61,093 nucleotides of DNA from NCBI GenBank assembly GCA_049889215.1, contig JBMHDV010000034.1, positions 1-61,093 on the forward strand, read 5' to 3'. Positions 1 through 6,514 of the stretch are shown here, piece by piece. Positions within the stretch are counted from its first letter, which is position 1. Every line of letters begins with the position of its first letter. Position numbers and translations under genes: made by a program. The notes beneath the pieces were generated by a model. That model ran no database searches. It had not been told where the DNA came from and worked only from the letters and a program-made list of their open reading frames with translations. Origin of the DNA: UBA817 sp049889215 (GTDB lineage: Bacteria; Margulisbacteria; Marinamargulisbacteria; UBA817).

Positions 1-159
1 AAATTGATTCCAAGTAAATGTAGAAGCTAGTAACACTAAACAAAGCATAATACCTGTTTTATTTACCGTTCCATCAATGGTCATTTTTTCATTTGCGGAT
101 GAGGATAATTCTTTATTGAAAATATTTTTTGTTAAAGCTGGGTTAGAAGATTTAATCAT
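1..159 (-). CDS. Bax inhibitor-1/YccA family membrane protein, N-terminal part
   Basis: The first 53 codons of a minus-strand gene that leaves the window on the left. The start is the ATG at 159, preceded by a GGAG ribosome-binding sequence about 6 nt away. The N-terminus reads MIKSSNPAL, then a motif close to MTIDGTVNKTG, then the beginning of a hydrophobic segment ending in TFTW. This ordering is typical of the long bacterial YccA/BaxI_1 family, multi-pass inner-membrane proteins of poorly defined role. The rest of the protein cannot be seen. It is divergent from the aldolase gene, with about 99 bp between the starts. Confidence 0.75.
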   Translation of the reverse strand, partial: MIKSSNPALTKNIFNKELSSSANEKMTIDGTVNKTGIMLCLVLLASTFTWNQF

Positions 160-194
160 TTATTTACTCCTACAAATATGTTTTTACACTTAGG

Positions 195-224
195 TTGCTG
201 TTGCTAAGCAAAATATTGTATAAT
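195..224 (+). promoter_or_regulatory. Predicted sigma70-type promoter of the aldolase gene
   Basis: A TTGCTG -35-like hexamer at 195-200 and a perfect TATAAT at 219-224 are separated by 18 nt. The predicted transcript would carry a leader of about 28 nt containing the AAGGAG at 246-251 that serves the GTG start at 259. Prediction from consensus only. Confidence 0.6.
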
Positions 225-258
225 ACTAACATAATAAATTTATTTAAGGAGTATTTTC

Positions 259-1353
259 GTGACTACATCTACTATATCTACTCAGGAGGTTTCTACTTTG
301 TCTTACTCAGAAATTCAATCTATTCTTGGTGATCAAGCCGATTTTTTGTTAAATCATACATGTAAAACTGTATCAAAAGATAAACTTCATTTACCAAATC
401 CAAATTATGTTGATCAAATCTTTTCTCATTCAGATAGAAACAATAGAGTGTTATCTAGTCTTTCAACATTATTTAATGCAGGGCGTTTATCTGGAACTGG
501 TTTTTTATCTATTCTTCCGGTTGATCAAGGAATTGAGCATTCAGCAGGTGCTTCTTTTGCTCCAAATCCAGATTATTTTGATCCAGAAAATATCGTTAAG
601 TTAGCTATCGAGGGTGGTTGTAACGCAGTTGCGTCAACACTTGGCGTATTGGGTTTGGTATCTCGAAAATATGCGCATAAGATTCCATTCATTGTCAAAA
701 TTAATCACAATGAGTTTTTAACGTATCCAAATTCCTTTGATCAAATCATGTTTGCATCCATCGACCAAGCGGCGGATATGGGTGCGGCAGCCGTTGGTGC
801 TACCATTTACTTTGGTTCTGAAGAGTCGTCTCGCCAGATTCAAGAAGTGTCTCAAGCATTTGAATACGCTCATTCACGTGGGTTAGCCACTATTTTGTGG
901 TGTTACTTACGTAATTCTGGCTTTAAAAAAGATGGTGTTGATTATCATGTGTCAGCTGACTTAACCGGTCAAGCCAATCACTTAGGGGCGACCATTGAGG
1001 CTGATATTGTTAAGCAAAAGTTGCCTGAAAATAATGGTGGGTTTAATGCATTGTCATTCGGTAAAACACATAAAAATGTTTACGATCAATTATCGTCAGA
1101 TCACCCAATTGATTTGACCCGTTACCAAATTGCCAATTCTTATTTTGGTCGTGTGGGTTTAATTAATTCAGGTGGGGCTTCTGGTGATAATGATTTGCAA
1201 GATGCTGTTGCAACAGCTGTTATTAATAAGCGTGCTGGCGGTATGGGCTTGATTTCAGGTCGTAAGGCATTTCAGAAGCCATTAAACGAAGGCGTGTCAC
1301 TGCTTAATGCCATTCAAGATGTTTACTTATCTGACGAAATAACGATTGCTTAA
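259..1353 (+). CDS. fbaB: Class I fructose-bisphosphate aldolase (DhnA/FbaB type)
   Basis: A cytosolic glycolytic/gluconeogenic enzyme that interconverts fructose-1,6-bisphosphate with glyceraldehyde-3-phosphate and dihydroxyacetone phosphate through a lysine Schiff base. The 364-residue protein has the DhnA-type signature PVDQGIEHSAG near residues 87-97. The motif EADIVKQK near residues 248-254 contains the likely Schiff-base lysine (K252 or K254), followed by GGASG and late Gly-rich phosphate-binding loops. The start is GTG, chosen because AAGGAG lies 7 nt upstream. It is monocistronic or read with the Fe-S carrier 36 bp downstream, although that gene appears to have its own promoter. Confidence 0.9.
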   Translation: MTTSTISTQEVSTLSYSEIQSILGDQADFLLNHTCKTVSKDKLHLPNPNYVDQIFSHSDRNNRVLSSLSTLFNAGRLSGTGFLSILPVDQGIEHSAGASFAPNPDYFDPENIVKLAIEGGCNAVASTLGVLGLVSRKYAHKIPFIVKINHNEFLTYPNSFDQIMFASIDQAADMGAAAVGATIYFGSEESSRQIQEVSQAFEYAHSRGLATILWCYLRNSGFKKDGVDYHVSADLTGQANHLGATIEADIVKQKLPENNGGFNALSFGKTHKNVYDQLSSDHPIDLTRYQIANSYFGRVGLINSGGASGDNDLQDAVATAVINKRAGGMGLISGRKAFQKPLNEGVSLLNAIQDVYLSDEITIA

Positions 1354-1377
1354 TGTTTTTACTGCTTTAAATCTGGG

Positions 1378-1383
1378 TATAAT
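1378..1383 (+). promoter_or_regulatory. -10 box 6 nt before a start codon (leaderless type)
   Basis: A perfect TATAAT at 1378-1383 lies 6 nt before the ATG at 1390, with no SD sequence. If used, transcription would start at or within a base or two of the start codon. Confidence 0.55.
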
Positions 1384-1389
1384 ATAAAT

Positions 1390-1812
1390 ATGAGTGATTG
1401 CGGAAATGTAAAAAAAGTTTTTGTTCCAACTGATGATACAGTTGCAACACCAACCGTTGATCCAAACCTAACGTTTGGGGCGACTGATGTTGCCATTGAA
1501 AAGGTTCGTCACTTCATACAAAAAGATGGGAAAGCCATTGATACCCATGGTTTAAGAGTACAGGTGGTAAAAGATGGTTGTTCTGGCAATTCATATGATA
1601 TCTCCCTTTCTACTTTGGCCGAAGCTGAAGAAAAGGGTGATAAACTTTTTCAATTTGAAGATGTAACCATTATCGTCGAAAAATTAAGCTACATGTTTGT
1701 GATTGGTTCACAGTTGGATTATGTTGAGACACTGCTCATGTCTGGGTTTCAGATTAATAACCCGAATGTGAAACGCCAATGCTCATGTGGCTCTTCTTTC
1801 TCCATAAAATAG
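1390..1812 (+). CDS. A-type Fe-S cluster carrier (IscA/SufA/ErpA family)
   Basis: A 140-residue HesB/IscA-family protein that would hold and transfer Fe-S clusters to apo-targets, fed by the SUF machinery at 16-22 kb. The three family cysteines are present: C64 in DGCSG, and C131 and C133 in the C-terminal CSCGSSF. The first 30 residues form an extra N-terminal tail with a cysteine (C4) before the usual fold begins near FGATDVAIEKV. No SD is visible; a perfect -10 box sits 6 nt before the ATG. The stop codon TAG overlaps the left arm of the inverted repeat that follows. Confidence 0.85.
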   Translation: MSDCGNVKKVFVPTDDTVATPTVDPNLTFGATDVAIEKVRHFIQKDGKAIDTHGLRVQVVKDGCSGNSYDISLSTLAEAEEKGDKLFQFEDVTIIVEKLSYMFVIGSQLDYVETLLMSGFQINNPNVKRQCSCGSSFSIK

Positions 1813-1924
1813 GTTTAAATTTAGAGATCTTTTCGTTTATTTTTTAAAAAATGTCCTCATGGACGTGTAGGTCCACTCCGTGATTTTTTACTAAATTGCC
1901 TCAACCTCTCTCAATTTAAACCTA
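1810..1924. repeat. 115-bp non-coding element bounded by 18-bp inverted repeats
   Basis: The left arm at 1810-1827 and the right arm at 1907-1924 are inverted copies matching at 17 of 18 positions (arm TAGGTTTAAATT[T/G]AGAGA). Inside, 1860-1864 (TGGAC) can pair with 1871-1875 (GTCCA), and the GTCC at 1853-1856 can pair instead with the GGAC at 1861-1864, so two hairpins compete. It may be a miniature mobile element remnant or a structured RNA. I see no clear target-site duplication and no T-run, so a simple terminator is unlikely. Confidence 0.5.
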
Positions 1925-1980
1925 TTTACATAGCATTTCGTCGATTAAAAATGTCCTCATGTACATTTAAGTCAACTGTG
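1847..1980. repeat. Direct repeat pair exactly 100 bp apart
   Basis: The 15-mer AAAAATGTCCTCATG occurs at 1847-1861 and again at 1947-1961. The next 20 positions align without gaps and match at roughly 13 of 20. The first copy lies inside the inverted-repeat element and the second lies outside it. The internal hairpin of the first copy is not preserved in the second, which favours a decaying repeat over a conserved RNA. Confidence 0.5.
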
Positions 1981-2051
1981 GTGTTTCATTATTTAACAAT
2001 CTAATAAAAAGAATTCTATTTTAATTTAAACTTTTCTTTTATATTGTTGAT

Positions 2052-2585
2052 ATGCCACATTCCATTTCTTTTTTTTCATCCTTACGGACGATATCGTCAT
2101 ACATGCCACCAATTCGTTGTTGTTTTAAACAAAGAAAAAGTGACATACTATTTCATGTTTATCACAAACTTGTCATTCAAAAACCTCAAGACTTTAATCA
2201 TCAAGTTGCAGCGACAATTAAATCAATAACATATCGCCCTTATACGCCCTATTCAAGCTCTGAAATAGTCCCGTTAAATTACATGATGAGTAAGCATATT
2301 ATTACTATTATTAACAACATTCGTTTGATTTTATCCAAATGCCCAGCTTATGCACCCAAGTGTGTTGACCTATATTTATCACCAAAAGAAGAAGCATTTC
2401 TGAATCAGGGATTATTGTCTAAGTTTCCTAAAAAAATTGATTTAGAGCACCAGCCTTATATCGATGCCTTAAATGCATTAGCACGTAACAATGCGTGGCA
2501 TTTATGTTTTCTTGAAGGTGACAGCTTGTTAACTGCAATTACCTCTTTTTTCGAATCTAAAGATCTATTAAATCTTAAAACTTAG
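2052..2585 (+). CDS. Hypothetical protein, 177 residues
   Basis: No family is recognised. The protein has a Ser/Tyr-rich N-terminal part with two adjacent cysteines (RCCF near residue 23), a basic middle, and a likely alpha-helical C-terminal half (about residues 105-175, starting near DLYLSPKEEAFL). There is no signal peptide or membrane segment. The start at 2052 is supported by a TATATT hexamer 6 nt upstream, the leaderless pattern seen elsewhere in the window. The 3' end overlaps the convergent DUF481-like gene by 18 nt. A shorter alternative frame at 2044-2229 is probably a shadow. Confidence 0.55.
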   Translation: MPHSISFFSSLRTISSYMPPIRCCFKQRKSDILFHVYHKLVIQKPQDFNHQVAATIKSITYRPYTPYSSSEIVPLNYMMSKHIITIINNIRLILSKCPAYAPKCVDLYLSPKEEAFLNQGLLSKFPKKIDLEHQPYIDALNALARNNAWHLCFLEGDSLLTAITSFFESKDLLNLKT

Positions 2586-3311
2586 CCCAGATTTAAAATA
2601 TAATTCAACATCATCATATACGGTACTCTGTGAAAAGAATTTCGCAGTTAATGTTGATGTATATGCAATTTGGTTTGTTATTTTACTAATAAACTGTGAT
2701 TCAGAGTAATAACGAATGTTTGTGATGTCATTAAGGCTGGGTTGAAGATAAAAAATCACATTTAGTCGATTAATTTCATTTAGTTGAATGGTTGTTTGAA
2801 GGTATTGTGATAAACGCCATGTTGATGTTCTTGATGATGTTATGGTTTCTTTAAGCCACTCATTTAAAATGCTTGTTCCAAAAATAAAAAACTCATTCAT
2901 TTTATAACGTATGCCAATACCAGCAAGATAACGTTCTTCTGTCGATGAAAATTTGTTTTTTTCGTATTGGATATAGCTTTCCGGAATTATGTTTTTGGTT
3001 GGCTGATTCTCAAATATGCGCAAATGGTAAAATGTGTTATTTAAATATTCTGTGCCATTCGATTTTCCAAAATTTATTTTTGTTATTAAGAATCCATTTA
3101 ATCCAAAATCCATTTTCAAAGGTTTTAAATAACCAATATGAATTGCATATAATGATTTTTTTGACCGTTGTATCTCGGTTTGCAAATTGATTTTTTGTTT
3201 AACCAATTGCCCGGATGTTGAATTCCGATATTCTTCAATATTAACTTGAGCAAATAATGAAGCTGATGTGAATAAGATGATTAAAAGAATGGGTTTGAGT
3301 TTAGTTTTCAT
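2568..3311 (-). CDS. Putative outer-membrane beta-barrel, DUF481-like
   Basis: A 247-residue exported protein. I chose the ATG at 3311 because it begins a clear signal peptide (MKTKLKPILLIILF, then SASLFAQ); a longer open frame upstream lies inside trpF. The mature part is rich in alternating strand-like segments, including GIGIRYK, a tyrosine-rich ESQF region and a C-terminal strand ending in aromatic/hydrophobic residues (FKSGLSFKI). This resembles DUF481/YdiY-type small barrels. It overlaps the end of trpF by 11 nt and is the last gene of the trpF-trpC-cysE transcript, although the function looks unrelated. Family assignment is tentative; an export role is more secure. Confidence 0.6.
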   Translation of the reverse strand: MKTKLKPILLIILFTSASLFAQVNIEEYRNSTSGQLVKQKINLQTEIQRSKKSLYAIHIGYLKPLKMDFGLNGFLITKINFGKSNGTEYLNNTFYHLRIFENQPTKNIIPESYIQYEKNKFSSTEERYLAGIGIRYKMNEFFIFGTSILNEWLKETITSSRTSTWRLSQYLQTTIQLNEINRLNVIFYLQPSLNDITNIRYYSESQFISKITNQIAYTSTLTAKFFSQSTVYDDVELYFKSGLSFKI

Positions 3312-3918
3312 TAATAAGTTCAATAAGTTGCTGCATTTTATTATAATCTTTAATCCCAGGCTCTTTTTCAACTCCTGAGCATATATCAACGCCATATGGA
3401 TTTACCATTTTTATGGCCTTGCTTACATTTTGACTATTAATACCACCAGATAAAATTAATGGAGTGTCATATTCTTTTGCTGCTATGGCTAACCCCCAGT
3501 CGAATGTCTTTCCAGTGCCTCCATGCACATTTTCTGCCTTTGTGTCCAAAAGAACACCACTTACACATCCTTTATATTGTGGAATAATCTCAATATCAGT
3601 TTCGTCTCTTACGGGAATTGCTTTCAATACAGGAATTGTAAATTGTGTGCAAAATTCAGGTGGTTCTGAACCATGCAATTGAATCGTTGATAATCGACAT
3701 CGCGCTGCTGTTTCTTTGATTGTTTCTGCTGATGCATTTACAAAAACACCAACGGTATTTATAAAAGGTGGAATATCTAAAATAAACTCCTCTACTTTTT
3801 CTGGTGAAATGTATCGTGGCGAATGTTCGTAAAAAATAAAACCGACGGCGTCAACATCTAGCGCAATTGCATTTAAAGCATCATCTCGATTTGTAATTCC
3901 ACATATTTTTGTTTTCAT
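3301..3918 (-). CDS. trpF: Phosphoribosylanthranilate isomerase
   Basis: A 205-residue (beta-alpha)8 barrel that converts N-(5-phosphoribosyl)anthranilate to the deoxyribulose phosphate derivative in tryptophan synthesis. The N-terminal KICGITN carries the catalytic cysteine, the catalytic aspartate lies in LLDTKAE, and the phosphate-binding loops ILSGGIN and VDICSGVE are intact. Its start overlaps the end of trpC by 4 nt (ATGA type), so the two are translationally coupled. No other trp genes occur in the window. Confidence 0.93.
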   Translation of the reverse strand: MKTKICGITNRDDALNAIALDVDAVGFIFYEHSPRYISPEKVEEFILDIPPFINTVGVFVNASAETIKETAARCRLSTIQLHGSEPPEFCTQFTIPVLKAIPVRDETDIEIIPQYKGCVSGVLLDTKAENVHGGTGKTFDWGLAIAAKEYDTPLILSGGINSQNVSKAIKMVNPYGVDICSGVEKEPGIKDYNKMQQLIELINEN

Positions 3919-4670
3919 TGTTTAAACCACTCCAAAATTCCGTTGTTTTTACTTAGCCCTTCCCCAATTAATACCCCATGAACGCCGTTATTTTGTAAGC
4001 TGTTCATTTGTTCTGCTTTAAAGTAACCAGATTCCGCAATAATTTTAATATTTGAATCCATAGCAAGAATGTCTGTTTTCATTTCAATAACGCGATTGGT
4101 ATTGCACTCAAATGTTGATAAGTCTCGGTTATTTACGCCAACCAAAGGTTTTTTTCGGATATCATTTAATTTATTTAATGCGTTGTCTGAGTGTATTTCT
4201 AAAAGTACTTCAAGACCAAAAGATTCAGCGGCATCAATTAATTCATTGGCTTGATTTAAAGATAATATATCAATAATTAGCAGCATAACATCTGCACCAA
4301 TGTTGTGCGTTTCCTCAACTTGTTTAACATCGATGATAAAATCTTTTCTAAGCACTGGGATCTTTGCTTCTTCTTTAATGTCGATTAAAAATTGTTTATG
4401 ACCTTGAAAGAACATTTCGTCAGTTAGAACTGAAATACAAGATGCCCCATAGGATTCGAATTTTTGAGCTAAGCTCAGATGATTAAATGATGGATAAATG
4501 ACTCCTTTAGATGGAGATGCTTGTTTAACTTCTGCGATTAGATGCAATTCTCCTGGCTTTAATTGTTGTATAAATGATCGACGTGAAAGTTCTTTGGTTT
4601 GGGTTTTTGATAGGTTAATACTAGTGATTTCTTTTTCTTTTTGTTTAATGATTTGATTTAATATGCTCAT
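3915..4670 (-). CDS. trpC: Indole-3-glycerol-phosphate synthase
   Basis: A 251-residue TIM-barrel enzyme for the ring-closing step of tryptophan synthesis. Family motifs are present: IAEVKQASPSKG near residues 44-55, the lysine of PVLRKDFI, the VGVNNRDL motif and ESGYF, followed by a C-terminal GVLIGEGL phosphate site. It overlaps cysE upstream and trpF downstream by 4 nt each, forming a tight minus-strand operon cysE-trpC-trpF-(DUF481-like). TrpC and TrpF are separate proteins, unlike the E. coli fusion. Confidence 0.95.
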   Translation of the reverse strand: MSILNQIIKQKEKEITSINLSKTQTKELSRRSFIQQLKPGELHLIAEVKQASPSKGVIYPSFNHLSLAQKFESYGASCISVLTDEMFFQGHKQFLIDIKEEAKIPVLRKDFIIDVKQVEETHNIGADVMLLIIDILSLNQANELIDAAESFGLEVLLEIHSDNALNKLNDIRKKPLVGVNNRDLSTFECNTNRVIEMKTDILAMDSNIKIIAESGYFKAEQMNSLQNNGVHGVLIGEGLSKNNGILEWFKQ

Positions 4671-5470
4671 GTTGATGCTTCTTGATTATAAATTTTACTA
4701 TTTTGAGGCACTGATGATGTTAACCAAACATTTCCACCAATGACGCTGTTTTTACCAATAACTGTGCCGCCTCCTAAAATCGTTGTTCGTGCATAAATGG
4801 TAACGTTATCTTCGATGGTCGGGTGACGTTTTTTGTTTTTTTGGGCTTTACTAACACTTAAGGCTCCAATGGTTACGCCTTGGTAAAGCTTTACATTTTG
4901 TCCAATAATTGCAGATTCCCCAATGACAATTGCAGTACCGTGATCAATGCAGAAGGATCGCCCTATTTGAGCTTTTGGGTGAATGTCGATCCCTGTTTTA
5001 CGATGAGCGATACTACTGCACATGCGTGCAAAAAGATTTAGGTTTAATTGCGTTAATTCGTGAGCAATTCGGTAAATCATGATGGCTTCAAAACTGGGAT
5101 ATGCCAACACGACCTCTTCATGAGATTCTGCGGCTGGGTCGCCATTATATATTGCGTTAATATCGTCCATTAATACTTGCTTTAGATTTGGCAAAGAATT
5201 TAAAAATGTATTGGAAATATTGTCCTCATTTTCACTTTCAAATGATAATAAAATACTTTTTAGCTGATGGTTGAGTTCTTTTATTGTATCTTGTAAGAAC
5301 ATTTTAACATCAGTATTTTCTAATCGGTAAAATACTCCTGGAAATAAAACCTTTTTGAGTAGCATTAAAAAAGTGTCTATTTCATCTAAACTTACATTGG
5401 GTATTTTTTTGCCAATAAATTTTGATTTAGATAAAATTTCATTTTCCAATTCTGTGATAAGGTTTTCCAC
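4667..5470 (-). CDS. cysE: Serine O-acetyltransferase
   Basis: Makes O-acetylserine from serine and acetyl-CoA, the first step of cysteine synthesis. It is 267 residues long. The N-terminal half is helical. The C-terminal half is a left-handed beta-helix with hexapeptide repeats and the motifs GIDIHPKAQIG, FCIDHGTAIVIGE and GVTIGALS, ending in GGNVWLTSSVP. The length and extended helical N-domain fit the SAT/EpsC group. The start is GTG at 5470; a TAGACT hexamer lies 6 nt upstream on the coding strand and no SD is visible. It heads the operon with trpC and trpF. Confidence 0.92.
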   Translation of the reverse strand: MENLITELENEILSKSKFIGKKIPNVSLDEIDTFLMLLKKVLFPGVFYRLENTDVKMFLQDTIKELNHQLKSILLSFESENEDNISNTFLNSLPNLKQVLMDDINAIYNGDPAAESHEEVVLAYPSFEAIMIYRIAHELTQLNLNLFARMCSSIAHRKTGIDIHPKAQIGRSFCIDHGTAIVIGESAIIGQNVKLYQGVTIGALSVSKAQKNKKRHPTIEDNVTIYARTTILGGGTVIGKNSVIGGNVWLTSSVPQNSKIYNQEAST

Positions 5471-5564
5471 TCACTTAGTCTAATTTTTGTTCGATGTTTT
5501 GTCTATTTTTTTTTATTCACATGGTTTAATATAAAATTTATTATTTTATCCATAATTTAATTTT

Positions 5565-5594
5565 CTTTACTTTTAATTTTAAATAGAAGTAAAG
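5565..5594. promoter_or_regulatory. Candidate operator: 8-bp palindrome before the carrier gene
   Basis: CTTTACTT at 5565-5572 and its exact inverse AAGTAAAG at 5587-5594 are separated by 14 nt. They sit just upstream of -10-like sequences (TACTAT 5598-5603, or TATAAA 5601-5606), at the -35 position for the carrier-like gene. This arrangement suits a dimeric repressor or activator. Inference only; no regulator is identified. Confidence 0.4.
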
Positions 5595-5622
5595 TGATAC
5601 TATAAATCTTTAGGAGTTTAAA

Positions 5623-6474
5623 ATGGCACAAATAAGGGAAAATAGCGCTCAATTTCAAACTGGATCCAATAAAACTTATAGACTGAGGGCAGGCCAGTCT
5701 TCAAATATTGTTTTGAGAATTAAGCATAAAGTATTTGATTCAGACAATACTCCCTATTTTCGTGCGCTTTCAATGTGCTCAGTACAAACAACATGTTGTC
5801 AGCCGTTTTACAATATGAAATTAGCTGAACACCTAAGTTCCTCTATTCATGTAAATGCGCGATCTTTATTTCGTGGCACATGGGGCAACCTTTATCCAAA
5901 GGTTCCTTATTATATGGCAATGTGTAAGTCTCAAGATGTTTTTAAAGATATGAATGGATTGGAGCGGTCATTAATAACAGGCCTCATTTCAACACCATTT
6001 ATTCAAACAGCGGAGCATGCCACAACGTATCGTCAATATTCAAATAAAACGACTCCTTTTTTAAGGTTTATTGCCAATCGACCACATACATTACTTAAAG
6101 GAATTACGACAATGGCTGCACGTGAATTAATTTTTAGCGGATTGTTTTGGTACGCTCGGCCTACAGTTGAGTCTAAATTGCCCGCTTCAACCCCATTGAA
6201 GCCTTTAGTTGCGGCATCTTTATCAGGAGCTATTATTGCCCCGTTAACTTCCCCATTTGATTATGTTTCATCTTTGTTTCGAGCTGGCAAAGTAAGCAAA
6301 TACAATCAAGTGCCGGGGTTAAACAAACTATTAAGTGGTGAATTTTCTCGTCAAGCCATTCAACCGTTATTTAAGGGATTGGGTTGGCGAACCGCATATA
6401 TTGTTTGGGCAATAAATGTTTTAACAGGTGTAGAAAAAACATTCTTAAATTTGGAACAAGCCGCAAAGCAATGA
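5623..6474 (+). CDS. Mitochondrial carrier (SLC25)-like protein
   Basis: A 283-residue protein with the three-fold repeat layout of mitochondrial carrier proteins, a family otherwise almost confined to eukaryotes. Repeat 1 has a PFYNMK block at residues 61-66 then LFRGTWGNLYP near 82-92. Repeat 2 has TPFIQT near 124-129 then LLKGITTMAAREL near 157-169. Repeat 3 has SPFDYVSSLFRAG near 210-222 then LFKGLGWRTAY near 249-259. Each pairs a P-x-[DE]-x-x-[KR]-like helix end with a downstream [YF][RK]G-like motif, though the charged positions are degenerate. The first 38 residues are basic with a single acidic residue, as in a targeting presequence. A TAGGAG SD and a leader precede it, and a palindrome overlaps the promoter. 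It is flanked by cysE and priA. Transport activity and substrate are unknown. Confidence 0.7.
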   Translation: MAQIRENSAQFQTGSNKTYRLRAGQSSNIVLRIKHKVFDSDNTPYFRALSMCSVQTTCCQPFYNMKLAEHLSSSIHVNARSLFRGTWGNLYPKVPYYMAMCKSQDVFKDMNGLERSLITGLISTPFIQTAEHATTYRQYSNKTTPFLRFIANRPHTLLKGITTMAARELIFSGLFWYARPTVESKLPASTPLKPLVAASLSGAIIAPLTSPFDYVSSLFRAGKVSKYNQVPGLNKLLSGEFSRQAIQPLFKGLGWRTAYIVWAINVLTGVEKTFLNLEQAAKQ

Positions 6475-6514
6475 ATCACTAAACAAGATATTTGGTGTGG
6501 GGTAAACTAAAGAA

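Noticed and set aside
2044..2229. Alternative 61-residue frame at the start of the hypothetical gene
   Set aside because: The 177-residue frame is longer and has a -10 box 6 nt before its ATG.
5221..5235. TGTCCTCAT match to the intergenic repeat inside cysE
   Set aside because: Only nine bases shared, within a coding region; chance.
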